A stretch of 43,393 nucleotides of DNA from Companilactobacillus kimchiensis (GCF_001438805.1 NZ_JQCF01000020.1:1-43393); one strand, 5' to 3'; shown: positions 8,253 through 17,041, numbered from the stretch's first letter. Notes: generated by a model from the letters alone, not told the origin. A program made the numbers and translations.

Positions 8253-10859
8253 TTATTTTTCGATTCCTTTTCCGACGTAAGCATTTTCCAATACTTGTTT
8301 TAATTCTGAGATTAATGGTTCTTTAGGGTTAGTGAATGAGAATTGATCACCAAAGGCTGCTTCTGATAATGAATCAAGTCTTTCATCAAAGTCTTTCTTA
8401 TCAATGAAGTTATCCTTCAAGCTCAACTTGATACCAACGCTGTGAGCAAGATCAACAATCTTCTTAACTAAGGCATCTTTCAAAGCTCTTTCATCCTTAC
8501 CTGTTAAACCAACATAACTGGCAATAGCGGCGTAATCTGAATCAGCTCTGAAACTTTCGTACTTAGGCCACATAGTGATCTTAGTAGGTTGTTCGAAGTT
8601 GTAGTTGATTACTTGTGGTAAAGCAATGATTGATGCAAGACCATGTCTGATTCCATAAGCATTTGTCAAAACATCAGTGATTGAATGGCCAACACCAGCA
8701 AAGGCATTACCAAATGACATTCCAGCAAGTGTTGAAGCGTTGTGCATTTCTGCTTGGGCATCTTTGTCACCGTTGACAGCTTTATCTAAGTTGTCAAAGA
8801 CTAGTTTGATTGCTTGAAGTGCATATGGTCTGGTGTAATCTGAAGCCATATTGGCAACAAATGATTCAACCGCATTGTTCAAAACATCCATTCCTGATTC
8901 AGCCATGATGTCTTTTGGCATTGTTTCAACAAATTGTGAATCAATGATAGCAATATCAGGTGTTAAAGCATAATCAGCGATTGGGTACTTTTCACCAGTC
9001 TTGGTATCGATGATTGAACTGAATGGTGTAACTTCAGCGCCGGTACCAAAGGTTGTTGGAATGGCAACAAATTGAGCTTTTTCTGGCTTAGGGAACTTGT
9101 AGGCACGTTTTCTAATGTCAACAAATCCTTGTTTAGCACCAAATAAATCAACATCTGGATGCTCGTAGAACAACCACATATCTTTGGCAGCATCCATGGT
9201 TGTACCGCCACCTAAAGCAATAATTGTATCAGGTTTGAACAAGTTCATTTGAGTAACACCACGTTTAACAACTTCGGTAGTTACAATATTATCAACGTCT
9301 GAGAACATTGAATATTCAACATGAACCTTACTACGTTTTAATTCATCAGTAATTGTATCAACGTAACCTAATTGAACCATAACTGGATCACAGACAATCA
9401 AGGCACGTTTCATATCTTCAAGATCTTCGAGGTAACGAACTGAAGTCTTTTCATAGTAAACTCTTGGCTGTTTAATCCATTGCATATTATTTCTCCGTTT
9501 AGCGATTGTCTTAATATTAAGCAAATCAAATGAAGATACGTTATGAGAAATAGAATTCTTCCCCCATGAACCAGTTCCAAGAGTAAGTGATGGAATCATT
9601 TCGTTGTAAAGATTACCAATACCACCAATAGCAGCAGGAGTATTAACTAATACACGACTAGCTTTCATCTTGATACCAAATTCAGTAGCTAAATCTTCAT
9701 CCATTGTGTGGATACCAACGGTGTGACCTAGGCCACCAAAGTGAAGCAATTCGTCAGCTTTTTCGAAGCCTTCTTTGTGTCCAGCAACTTTATAAACTGA
9801 CAAGACTGGTGAAAGTTTTTCGGCTGACAATGGTTCGTCAGGACCAACACCAGTAATTTCAACACCAAGGACCTTAGTATCGTCAGGAACTTTGATACCA
9901 GCAAGTTTAGCAATATTAAGAGCTGATTGACCAGCGATAGGACCTTTGACCCCACCTTGTGGTCTAAACATAGCATCGGCCAACTTCTTGTGATCAGCTT
10001 TTTTGATAAAGTAAACTTTATTCTTTTCTAATAGAGCTTTAACATCATCATAAATATCAGCATCAACAATGGCACTATTTTCAGCGGCACAGATCATACC
10101 ATTATCAAAAGTCTTTGATAAAACGATATCGTTAACAGCACGTTTGATATTAGCTGTTTTTTCGATATAAGCGGGACCATTACCAGGACCAACACCCAAA
10201 GCAGGTTTGCCAGTTGAATAAGCAGCTTTGACCATGGCAGGACCACCAGTAGCCAAGACACTAGCAACGCCTTCGTTGTTGATCAAGTAAGTTGTTGCTT
10301 CAATACTTGGTTTTTCGACCCATTGGATAACTCCTTCAGGAGCACCAGCATCAACCGCAGCCTTTAACATAACTTTTGCAGCAGCGACTGAACATTTTTG
10401 AGCTTGGGGATGGAAACCAAAGATAATTGGGTTACGTGTCTTCAAGGCAATCAATGACTTGAACATTGCTGTTGAAGTTGGATTGGTAACAGGTGTAACA
10501 CCGGCTAAAACACCAAGTGGCTCAGCAACTTTAATCAAACGATGTTCTTTGTCATCTTCAATAATTCCGACTGTTTTATCACGTTTGATTGAGTGCCAAA
10601 TTTCTTCGGTAGCATACATATTCTTAATAACTTTATCTTCAACTAGTCCACGACCAGTTTCCTGATAAGCCAATTTTGCTAATTCAAAACTAGCATTTAA
10701 ACCAGCAATAGCCATTTGGTGAACAATGTGATCCACTTGTTCTTGAGTAAAACCATCCATGATATCTAAAGCCTTATGAGCTTTAGCGACCATAGCATCA
10801 ATAACTGGTTTTACATCTTCTTTTTCATCAACCTTTGTATCTTTGGAAACTTTAACCAT
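8253..10859 (-). CDS. adhE: Bifunctional acetaldehyde-CoA/alcohol dehydrogenase
   Basis: Converts acetyl-CoA to acetaldehyde and then ethanol, regenerating two NAD+; it forms spirosome filaments in the cytoplasm. 868 residues, the family's normal length. The N-terminal aldehyde dehydrogenase half has its catalytic Cys257 in DNGMICAAENS and the NAD motif GVGPGNGPAYI. The C-terminal iron alcohol dehydrogenase half has GGGTTMDAAK, GTGAEVTPFS, and the metal ligands in GVGHSITDVLTNAYGIRHG. The ATG at 10859 follows GGAGG; an in-frame ATG 66 bases upstream is in the leader. A cre box and a Rex-like site upstream fit control by sugar status and NADH. The window also holds ackA and pta, the competing acetate branch. 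Confidence 0.97.
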   Translation of the reverse strand: MVKVSKDTKVDEKEDVKPVIDAMVAKAHKALDIMDGFTQEQVDHIVHQMAIAGLNASFELAKLAYQETGRGLVEDKVIKNMYATEEIWHSIKRDKTVGIIEDDKEHRLIKVAEPLGVLAGVTPVTNPTSTAMFKSLIALKTRNPIIFGFHPQAQKCSVAAAKVMLKAAVDAGAPEGVIQWVEKPSIEATTYLINNEGVASVLATGGPAMVKAAYSTGKPALGVGPGNGPAYIEKTANIKRAVNDIVLSKTFDNGMICAAENSAIVDADIYDDVKALLEKNKVYFIKKADHKKLADAMFRPQGGVKGPIAGQSALNIAKLAGIKVPDDTKVLGVEITGVGPDEPLSAEKLSPVLSVYKVAGHKEGFEKADELLHFGGLGHTVGIHTMDEDLATEFGIKMKASRVLVNTPAAIGGIGNLYNEMIPSLTLGTGSWGKNSISHNVSSFDLLNIKTIAKRRNNMQWIKQPRVYYEKTSVRYLEDLEDMKRALIVCDPVMVQLGYVDTITDELKRSKVHVEYSMFSDVDNIVTTEVVKRGVTQMNLFKPDTIIALGGGTTMDAAKDMWLFYEHPDVDLFGAKQGFVDIRKRAYKFPKPEKAQFVAIPTTFGTGAEVTPFSSIIDTKTGEKYPIADYALTPDIAIIDSQFVETMPKDIMAESGMDVLNNAVESFVANMASDYTRPYALQAIKLVFDNLDKAVNGDKDAQAEMHNASTLAGMSFGNAFAGVGHSITDVLTNAYGIRHGLASIIALPQVINYNFEQPTKITMWPKYESFRADSDYAAIASYVGLTGKDERALKDALVKKIVDLAHSVGIKLSLKDNFIDKKDFDERLDSLSEAAFGDQFSFTNPKEPLISELKQVLENAYVGKGIEK

Positions 10860-10908
10860 CTGATTACCTCCAAGATTGAAACTATATTTGTTAACTAATT
10901 CACGTTTT

Positions 10909-10936
10909 ATATTATCACTGTGCAAATTATCTTCAA
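10909..10936 (-). promoter_or_regulatory. Promoter of adhE
   Basis: On the minus strand TTGAAG (10931-10936), 16 bases, TAATAT (10909-10914), with an extended TG before the -10. The start of transcription would be near 10902, about 43 bases before the adhE ATG. Confidence 0.5.
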
Positions 10937-10958
10937 GAGTTTTAATCTAAATAGTCAA

Positions 10959-10972
10959 TGTAAACGTATTCA
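10959..10972. promoter_or_regulatory. cre box (CcpA site) upstream of adhE
   Basis: TGTAAACGTATTCA fits the catabolite-response consensus TGNAARCGNWWNCA at every fixed position. It lies about 57-70 bases upstream of the proposed transcription start, a position where CcpA usually activates rather than blocks. Confidence 0.7.
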
Positions 10973-10973
10973 C

Positions 10974-10987
10974 GTTGATATATCAAC
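10974..10987. promoter_or_regulatory. Perfect 14-base palindrome next to the cre box
   Basis: GTTGATATATCAAC, directly beside the cre box and upstream of adhE. It may be an operator for a second regulator or a short hairpin; no regulator can be named. Confidence 0.4.
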
Positions 10988-11046
10988 ACGTAGAACCATC
11001 ACCATGATGCTTAAAATAATTTCACATCAAAAATATATTAATTTAA

Positions 11047-11066
11047 TTGTGAAATTTTCTTCACAA
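11047..11066. promoter_or_regulatory. Rex-like inverted repeat
   Basis: TTGTGAA-ATTTTC-TTCACAA. The half-sites are those of the NADH sensor Rex, which commonly controls adhE. The spacer here is six bases whereas the usual Bacillus-type site has four, so the assignment is tentative. A further half-site (TTTCACA) lies near 11021. Confidence 0.4.
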
Positions 11067-11095
11067 ACTATGCTAATACAGACTTTTTGAATTCA

Positions 11096-11123
11096 CAAAA
11101 AAAGAGCTGAATTGAATTTCAGC
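11096..11123 (-). terminator. Intrinsic terminator of the oleate hydratase gene
   Basis: GCTGAA (11106-11111) and TTCAGC (11118-11123) form the stem; on the minus strand it is followed by a run of T (A-run 11096-11103). A wider pairing AATTCACAAA/TTTGTGAATT surrounds it. Confidence 0.8.
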
Positions 11124-11144
11124 CCTAGTTTGTGAATTATTTTT

Positions 11145-12821
11145 TTATCTAAACATTGTTCTAGTAGCACGTGCCATTACTTTAGGATCTTTTTCATAAT
11201 GGTGCATTGGTGTCATTTCTGACAATGGAATATTCAAGAATGTGTAAACTGCACGTTGTGCAGCACGGAATGAATATTGTTCCGTAAAGACCATGTCAAA
11301 TGGTTGTTCAGCAAATTGACTGATAAAGGCCAAGTTCTTACTGTGTTCTGGTACAACATCAGGACGATCACCAACAGCTCTTTGATTGAACAAAGCACTA
11401 GCATATGGCATGTGAACAGGAATGACATTGACAATACTGTTCATGATTTCTTCCTTGTGGTTAGCAATGCCATCTTTACTTGGATCAACGGCAGCTAAGT
11501 GACCAAGGAATTCTTCCAACATTTCTTTACCAGTCATTTCGATGATTGGTTTTTGAACATAATCGCCATTTCTTCTTGGATACATGAAGTAACCCCAGAA
11601 GACTGATTCGTTAGGTTTTTGTTCCTTGAAATGTGGTTGGTGGTGAACAACAAGTGACATCAATGAAGTACTATCGATCCATGTGTTCAACGCATTACCT
11701 GGTTCTTGTTGAGTGATACGAGCAATTTCGTTAACTAAGTAGTGATCACTAGTTGTAACGGTAAAACTCATCCATTCACTTTGGTTACGATCATTGAAGA
11801 ACTTATCAGGATTTCCTAATGAATAGAACTTCTCAGCAGCCTTCTTCCAAAGCATAGCACTTGGAGCATATTCCATATTTTCTTTAACTGGAGTGTCGTA
11901 ATCACCGATTGATGAACTATCAGTAATTGAACCATTAGTATCAAAGACAAGATCATTTTCTTCGATATCGATATGTCCCTCTTTGTTGTCATTATCAACT
12001 TCTTCATACTTGAGACCAGTCACGATAATATCATCTTGAAGTGGTGTGTCTTTAAATTCCAAATCAGTAACTTTACGATTATTGATAAAGGTTACGCCAC
12101 GGTCTTCCAAATACTTACGCATTGGTAATATGATACTTTCGTATTGGTTATATGGTGTTCTTGTAACACCTTCAAGAGTATTGATACGACTAAATTCAAG
12201 AATCATTCGGTTCATGTAACGACGTAATTCCATAACTGAACTTGAACGTTTGAAAGCAAAAGTTGTTTGCCACATGTACCAGAAGTTACTTGTAAAGAAA
12301 TGAGGTGTACTACTGAACCATTCAGCAATACTAATGTTATTGAGTGTTTCTTCATCCTTTTCAGGCATCAACATTAATTTGCTTAGCAAGTAACGTTCTT
12401 TATTAGTAAACTGCATGTGTTTGTAATTATCTTTATTAGGTTTGTTACGTGGTCCATCTTGATCAATCAAACGACCAACATCGTGTGTTGGATGTGCGTG
12501 ATCAAAATTCAAAATATCATCAGTCACTGTTTGACCTGGGTGATCCAAAGATGGTACTGAACGCAATAAGTCCCAAAGGTTTTCATATGTTTCTTCGTTC
12601 AACATACGGCCACCCTTGGCTAGATACCCTTTATTATTTGATAGTGCTTGATTACTATATTCATTTTCATAATCTTTGGTCAAAGCACCATCATTTGCCC
12701 CGTGAGTTTCTAGACCCATCATAGTGATTTGCTCACCGTTGAATCCACCATCACGAATTAAATAGATACCAGCAGCTAAGTTCCCAATACCGGTACCAAT
12801 CATGTAGGCTTTTCTTGTCAT
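11145..12821 (-). CDS. ohyA: Oleate hydratase (MCRA family)
   Basis: FAD-dependent fatty acid double-bond hydratase that adds water to oleic acid to give 10-hydroxystearic acid, a membrane-associated detoxification of unsaturated fatty acids. 558 residues. The Rossmann motif is near the start (MIGTGIGNLAAGIYLIRDG), then GLETHGANDGALT and YLAKGGRMLNEETYENLWD, both hallmarks of the myosin-cross-reactive-antigen family. HPTHDVGRLIDQDG and the C-terminal FTEQYSFRAAQRAVYTFL complete the pattern. The ATG at 12821 has GGAGG eight bases upstream. An upstream start adding 28 residues is not supported by a ribosome site. It is transcribed alone and ended by its own terminator. Confidence in the family is very high. 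Confidence 0.95.
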   Translation of the reverse strand: MTRKAYMIGTGIGNLAAGIYLIRDGGFNGEQITMMGLETHGANDGALTKDYENEYSNQALSNNKGYLAKGGRMLNEETYENLWDLLRSVPSLDHPGQTVTDDILNFDHAHPTHDVGRLIDQDGPRNKPNKDNYKHMQFTNKERYLLSKLMLMPEKDEETLNNISIAEWFSSTPHFFTSNFWYMWQTTFAFKRSSSVMELRRYMNRMILEFSRINTLEGVTRTPYNQYESIILPMRKYLEDRGVTFINNRKVTDLEFKDTPLQDDIIVTGLKYEEVDNDNKEGHIDIEENDLVFDTNGSITDSSSIGDYDTPVKENMEYAPSAMLWKKAAEKFYSLGNPDKFFNDRNQSEWMSFTVTTSDHYLVNEIARITQQEPGNALNTWIDSTSLMSLVVHHQPHFKEQKPNESVFWGYFMYPRRNGDYVQKPIIEMTGKEMLEEFLGHLAAVDPSKDGIANHKEEIMNSIVNVIPVHMPYASALFNQRAVGDRPDVVPEHSKNLAFISQFAEQPFDMVFTEQYSFRAAQRAVYTFLNIPLSEMTPMHHYEKDPKVMARATRTMFR

Positions 12822-12929
12822 AATAATTGACCTCCATTCGAATCTTACTATTTCTTCTATACACTCTAAATATAGCAGTTCGGCAAGAAAAGTAAAGGCT
12901 TTCAATACAGTATTCTCAACAAATCCAAT

Positions 12930-13025
12930 CTAATTTTTGGTTAGCAGCTTTAGTGATATAACGTCGTCTTCAACGAATGCCAAGCTTTAAGACAACATGA
13001 TTTTCGTTAAATCAAAATTACTCCC
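12930..13025. repeat. Degenerate inverted-repeat region, possible relic of the branched element
   Basis: Between oleate hydratase and the ackA terminator. TAATTTTTGGTTAGC pairs imperfectly with GTTAAATCAAAATTA, and GTCGTCTT with AAGACAAC inside. On the minus strand GTCTTAAAGCTTGGC differs by one base from GTCTTCAAGCTTGGC in the element at 515-680. The other conserved blocks are not found, so this is a weak member at best. Confidence 0.3.
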
Positions 13026-13073
13026 CACTATTTTTTAGTTAATCAATCTTTTACGTAAAACAACTATGAGCGA

Positions 13074-13114
13074 ATACAAAAAAAGAGTTAAAACAAAATA
13101 ATTTGTTTTGACTC
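13074..13114 (-). terminator. Intrinsic terminator of ackA
   Basis: GAGTTAAAACAAA (13085-13097) pairs with TTTGTTTTGACTC (13102-13114) with one mismatch; on the minus strand a T-run follows. It lies just after the ackA stop. Confidence 0.85.
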
Positions 13115-13121
13115 CCTTATA

Positions 13122-14318
13122 TTAATCACTGTATTTAGTTAAACGAATCACATCACGAACAATCATTAATTCTTCATCAGTTGGAACAACCATTACTTGA
13201 ACGGTTGAATCCTGAGTACTGATTACGCGAGTTCCCTGACCTTGTTCATTAGCGTCCTTATCAATTTTTATACCCATATAATTAAAACTATTGGCAATAT
13301 CAGCTCTAATTTCTGCATTCTTAGCTCCTGTACCAGCAGTAAAAATTAACACGTCAGCCCCAGCAAGTAAAGCAATGTATGAACCAATATATTTGATGAT
13401 TCGGTTTTCATAAATCTTAATGGCCAAATCGGAACGATCATTTTCATCCCTAGTAGCAAGTAAATCACGCATATCTGGAGAAACACCAGAAATACCTAGT
13501 AAACCTGACTTAGTATTCAAAATTTTAACCATCTCGGTTGGATCAGTTACCTTTAACTTCTGCATTAAATAAGCCACTAGTGAAGGATCAATATCACCAG
13601 AACGAGTACTCATCGTAATACCGGCTAAAGGAGTAAAGCCCATTGATGTATCGACAGACTTACCATCTTCGATTGCATCAATTGAAGCGCCACTACCCAA
13701 GTGACATGAAATGATTTTAAGGTCATTCAATGGTTTATGTAGAAAATCTGCGGCCGCCTGTGAAACATATCTGTGACTAGTTCCGTGAGCACCAAATTTA
13801 CGAACACCATATTTTTCATAATATTCATAAGGAATACTATACAAGTAATTGACCGGATCCATTGTTTGATGGAATGAAGTATCAAAAACAGCTACTTGAG
13901 GTACATCGGGAAGTATCTTCTCAAAGGCTTCAATACCAGCAGCCTGACCAGGATTATGCAACGGAGCAAATTCTGAAAGGTTTCTGATCTGTTGAACGAC
14001 ACGAGGTGTCACCACAGCTGAATCCTTAAAGATACTACCACCTGCAACAACTCGGTGACCAACACCAGTAATTTCATCGTAGCTTTCAATGATTTTTAAA
14101 TCGATCAGTTTATCGAGCATCTTGTTAACAGCTGTCGTATGATCAGGAATATCTCCCATCTCACTAATCTTTTTACCATCAAATTCAACTTCAAAAACAG
14201 AGTCTGACAAACCTAAACGGTCTACCATTCCCTTGGCAATAACTTTTTCATCAGGTACTGTATAGAGTTTCCACTTTAGTGTAGAGCTACCAGAATTAAC
14301 GGCCATGATTTTAGACAT
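13122..14318 (-). CDS. ackA: Acetate kinase
   Basis: Interconverts acetyl phosphate plus ADP and acetate plus ATP, the last step of the acetate branch. 398 residues, typical length. Signatures of the acetokinase family: MAVNSGSSTLKWKLY at the N-terminus, HRVVAGG, FDTSFHQTM, KFGAHGTSHRYVS with the catalytic His, CHLGSGASI and GDIDPSLVAYL. AGGTGAG lies five bases before the ATG. The gene starts 10 bases after the stop of the methyltransferase-like gene, the conserved ytxK-ackA pair of Bacillales and Lactobacillales, and is followed by a terminator. Its partner, pta, is elsewhere in this window (37007). Confidence 0.97.
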   Translation of the reverse strand: MSKIMAVNSGSSTLKWKLYTVPDEKVIAKGMVDRLGLSDSVFEVEFDGKKISEMGDIPDHTTAVNKMLDKLIDLKIIESYDEITGVGHRVVAGGSIFKDSAVVTPRVVQQIRNLSEFAPLHNPGQAAGIEAFEKILPDVPQVAVFDTSFHQTMDPVNYLYSIPYEYYEKYGVRKFGAHGTSHRYVSQAAADFLHKPLNDLKIISCHLGSGASIDAIEDGKSVDTSMGFTPLAGITMSTRSGDIDPSLVAYLMQKLKVTDPTEMVKILNTKSGLLGISGVSPDMRDLLATRDENDRSDLAIKIYENRIIKYIGSYIALLAGADVLIFTAGTGAKNAEIRADIANSFNYMGIKIDKDANEQGQGTRVISTQDSTVQVMVVPTDEELMIVRDVIRLTKYSD

Positions 14319-14328
14319 TTAATCTCAC

Positions 14329-15342
14329 CTAACCTTTAAAATTTTTTGCCCAGTCTTGTAACTGGTCTTTAAACCCTTCAAATGCTTTGGGATTATTAGT
14401 ATCTGGTATTGTGCCCATCAAAACATTTCCAACTTGTTCAGCCTTACCACCGTGCTTTTGTAATACGACAATTGCTTTTTGTGCTTCTTTCGATGCAAAC
14501 AAGGTCGTAGGTAAATCCAATACCGCTTGCAAGTATACACTTGAAACCATCCATTCGGATAATTTCTTTGCCTGATCTGTTTGGAAAATCTGTGAAGGTA
14601 CAATAAATATACCGATTCCACCATCATTCAAATTATTCATTGTTTGTTCAATCAACAAATGATGTGCATAAGAGTGACCCTTGTCTGCCTTAGTTTTAAA
14701 CTTAGCAGCATTCTCATCAACTGGATAATAACCCACCGGTAAATCTGCAATGGCCATATCAATATCAGTAATGTCCCACTCAGCAACGCTGTCTTGATGA
14801 TAAGCATCGATATTCAGATTCATCACTTCACTAAACGATTTGGTCAACGAAACTAGCGCATCATCATTATCAAGTGCTGCCGCATTAATCTTAAATTTGT
14901 CAGTCATATTCAATTGTTCAATAAATTCGACCAACAAGTTTCCTGACCCAACAGTTGGATCAACTACGTTCACACTCTTTTTATCTTGAACATTTAGTAT
15001 CTCATAAGCAATTAAGCTTGCTATCAAACCGATAGCATCCGGAGTCATCAATTTGTTAACTTCGGTCTTATCATCTTTTTCTGACTTGATAATTGAAACT
15101 GTAATAGCCTGCTTTAATTGTAAAGGAGTCAAATTAAAATCTTTCAATCCTTTATAAATAACTTCTAACTTTGCAACAGTGTCTTTATCTGGAACATCGT
15201 TCTCCACATAAACCTTACCATCGGAAATATTAGTCAATGTTTCAGCAAGCGCCTCAATGTTACTTACTCTCAAAGACTTCTTCAATAAAGAATTAGCCTC
15301 GTTTAATTTATCAAAATATGATTGCATATCTTTTTCTGACAT
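14329..15342 (-). CDS. ytxK: Class I SAM-dependent methyltransferase-like protein (YtxK family)
   Basis: 337 residues. The N-terminal 90 residues are helical. The Rossmann domain carries the SAM motif VVDPTVGSGNLLVEF, the adenine-binding ALDNDD strand, and in place of the NPPY/F catalytic motif of N6-adenine methylases it has ADLPVGYYP. It therefore resembles the catalytic subunit of type I modification enzymes without the target domain. This protein is conserved next to ackA and just after the comG operon in many Firmicutes; its substrate is not known. AAAGAGG precedes the ATG. A promoter TTGAAT-17-TAAAAT at 15369-15397 would serve it and ackA. Confidence 0.88.
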   Translation of the reverse strand: MSEKDMQSYFDKLNEANSLLKKSLRVSNIEALAETLTNISDGKVYVENDVPDKDTVAKLEVIYKGLKDFNLTPLQLKQAITVSIIKSEKDDKTEVNKLMTPDAIGLIASLIAYEILNVQDKKSVNVVDPTVGSGNLLVEFIEQLNMTDKFKINAAALDNDDALVSLTKSFSEVMNLNIDAYHQDSVAEWDITDIDMAIADLPVGYYPVDENAAKFKTKADKGHSYAHHLLIEQTMNNLNDGGIGIFIVPSQIFQTDQAKKLSEWMVSSVYLQAVLDLPTTLFASKEAQKAIVVLQKHGGKAEQVGNVLMGTIPDTNNPKAFEGFKDQLQDWAKNFKG

Positions 15343-15368
15343 GGTTAACCTCTTTGCTTAATAGTAAA

Positions 15369-15397
15369 ATTTTAACGTGGGAACCAACTTTATTCAA
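15369..15397 (-). promoter_or_regulatory. Promoter of ytxK-ackA
   Basis: On the minus strand TTGAAT (15392-15397), 17 bases, TAAAAT (15369-15374). It overlaps the end of the broken comGG frame. Confidence 0.55.
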
Positions 15398-15606
15398 GGA
15401 TTCCTAAATTGCCAATACTCCATTTTATTACTTTTATTAATATAATTGTTAATTTGTTGCTTGTATATCTTATCTAATTGCCGATAATCATTGATCTGTT
15501 CGCTGATATAAGAATTACTGTATCCAATAATCATAATTGCTACTGCTTATAATAATATACTATTAAGCAAGACTGTCCCGCTACGTTTATAATTATTTTT
15601 TATCAA
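15394..15606 (-). pseudogene. comGG: comGG, interrupted by an in-frame stop
   Basis: The last minor-pseudopilin gene of the comG operon. Beginning with TTG at 15606, four bases into the comGF end, the frame reads M-IKNNYKRSGTVLLNSILL, then TAA at codon 20 (15547-15549), then AVAIMIIGYSNSYISEQ...WQFRNP to a TGA at 15394. The stop falls inside the hydrophobic N-terminal helix and the frame is not shifted, so a single base change (for example TTA to TAA) explains it. If the reading is right the product is truncated to 19 residues. ComGG normally lacks the prepilin Glu5, as here. A sequencing error cannot be excluded. No ribosome site stands out; translation was probably coupled to comGF. Confidence 0.7.
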
Positions 15607-15607
15607 T

Positions 15608-16060
15608 TTAGGATGCATAAGTTAAACACATTTCTGATTTTTGACCAGCTTTATTCACTGTTGTAATGATAACTAAGTTTCGAAATTTTTCAATATTAAT
15701 CTTTTGTAAATTTGTCAAAATCGGTTCGTGTCCTCCATCTGCTGCGGTTGTGATACGCAACATTTTATCTCCAACTATTGGACCATATTTCTCTATCATC
15801 CACTTCTTATTAGTTTGAAGATTTAGATAAAGTATCTGTTGATCATTAACATCAATTACCTTATTTTCATCCAACAAACTCTGAAGTTTTTCTTGCGTGA
15901 TGTGCCAACGTACCTGTTCTCTAAACGACGTATTTTGAACTCTTTTAAGTATCTGTAGGGATTGTTGCAAAATACCTAAGGTCATAATAGTTACTATTAA
16001 CGCCACGACCGCTTCATACAAAATAAAACCCGCTCTTTTACTTTTCCAGCTAATAAACAT
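15608..16060 (-). CDS. comGF: Competence pseudopilin ComGF
   Basis: Minor pseudopilin of the DNA-uptake pilus. 150 residues. A prepilin-type beginning, KSKRAGFILYEAVVALIVTIMTL, gives the cleavage site between G and F and the single hydrophobic helix. The soluble part shows the ComGF pattern ITQEKLQSLLDENKVIDVNDQQILYL. It overlaps comGE by 11 bases and has AGGGTTAACC before its ATG. Confidence 0.88.
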   Translation of the reverse strand: MFISWKSKRAGFILYEAVVALIVTIMTLGILQQSLQILKRVQNTSFREQVRWHITQEKLQSLLDENKVIDVNDQQILYLNLQTNKKWMIEKYGPIVGDKMLRITTAADGGHEPILTNLQKINIEKFRNLVIITTVNKAGQKSEMCLTYAS

Positions 16061-16319
16061 TTTGGTTAACCCTAACTTGATATTTATTTTCTTTTTGATA
16101 AAAGTAATATTTCTGCCCTTTTACAATGATTGGATTGGGTAGCTCAGTAGATTTCAAATGCAACAATATTATTTTATGAGCATTAACTCGTTGTTCCCAC
16201 TCGTTCAGTAATTTAAATTGTTCACTCACACAAATTGACAAAGTAAGGATTATTAAAGTCGAGATCATCAAAGCGGTTAAAGATTCAATCAAAACAAATC
16301 CTCCATGTTTACTGTTCAA
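16050..16319 (-). CDS. comGE: Competence pseudopilin ComGE
   Basis: Minor pseudopilin, 89 residues. The prepilin motif is KHGGFVLIESLTALMISTLI with Glu at the fifth position after the cut. The remaining domain is short and beta-rich (VKGQKYYFYQKENKYQVRV). It starts with TTG inside the end of comGD (11-base overlap) with GGGGTGA five bases upstream. Assigned mainly from operon position and size, as ComGE sequences are poorly conserved. Confidence 0.82.
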   Translation of the reverse strand: MNSKHGGFVLIESLTALMISTLIILTLSICVSEQFKLLNEWEQRVNAHKIILLHLKSTELPNPIIVKGQKYYFYQKENKYQVRVNQNVY

Positions 16320-16758
16320 TTATTTCACCCCAACCAAACTGAACTTTGTAAGAATAGTCTTTGTTAGTCAATGTTGAATGAAATTGAATAGACATTGGTG
16401 GTGCTACACCTGAATCGGCAATTCCATAATCTATGGCCGCATTACTGTTGATTCTCAATGTTGCTGGTAATTTTTTCTTTTTATAATATTTTTGTTGACC
16501 TGCCAAAGATCCATTGGAAATAAACTTAATAGTATTACTATCTGTAAACCACTGAAACTTTGCTGCTCTTTTATTCAGATAACCATAGTTTAAAGTTTCG
16601 GTAAAAGTATTCTTAAACCATGAGATTGCCTGCCGTTCTTCAACTTTAGCCTGATAATCTTTGAGATTATATATAGAAACGGCTGCCAACGTACAAAAAA
16701 TCGCCAAACTAATAACTGTTTCTAACAACGTGAAACCAGACCTACTTCTTTGCATCAT
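16309..16758 (-). CDS. comGD: Competence pseudopilin ComGD
   Basis: Minor pseudopilin, 149 residues. MMQRSRSGFTLLETVISLAI is a textbook type IV prepilin leader with the cut after Gly8 and Glu at +5. A pilin-like globular domain follows. It overlaps comGC by 17 bases. In the fixed comG order GA-GB-GC-GD-GE-GF-GG it takes the fourth place. Confidence 0.87.
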   Translation of the reverse strand: MMQRSRSGFTLLETVISLAIFCTLAAVSIYNLKDYQAKVEERQAISWFKNTFTETLNYGYLNKRAAKFQWFTDSNTIKFISNGSLAGQQKYYKKKKLPATLRINSNAAIDYGIADSGVAPPMSIQFHSTLTNKDYSYKVQFGWGEIIEQ

Positions 16759-17041
16759 CTTTATTTTTTAGTTCTTCAATTTTTTGTGCTTTCGTCAATT
16801 GTTTGTTTGAAATATAACTACCATCTTTTAATTCTGCTAATGTTGGAGACTTCCCATCATGATCTTCGGCATATAGTTCTTTTTGAGTTTGAATAGTGAT
16901 ATTAAAAGCTTCATCGGACCGTTTATCAGCCTTCTCTTTTTGGGCGGCTAGATTAGGAATCATAATTAATAGCAACAACGAAATAATAAATAAAACAATT
17001 ACCATTTCAATTAAAGTAAAAGCTCTGTGGATTTTTTTCAT
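16742..17041 (-). CDS. comGC: Major competence pseudopilin ComGC
   Basis: Main subunit of the competence pilus, 99 residues. The leader KKIHRAFTLIEMVIVLFIIS is cut by the prepilin peptidase before Phe; the residue before the cut is Ala rather than the usual Gly, which is tolerated in lactobacilli. The conserved helix LLLLIMIPNLAAQKEKADKR and the Lys-rich C-terminus are typical. Its ATG overlaps the TGA of comGB. Confidence 0.92.
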   Translation of the reverse strand: MKKIHRAFTLIEMVIVLFIISLLLLIMIPNLAAQKEKADKRSDEAFNITIQTQKELYAEDHDGKSPTLAELKDGSYISNKQLTKAQKIEELKNKDDAKK

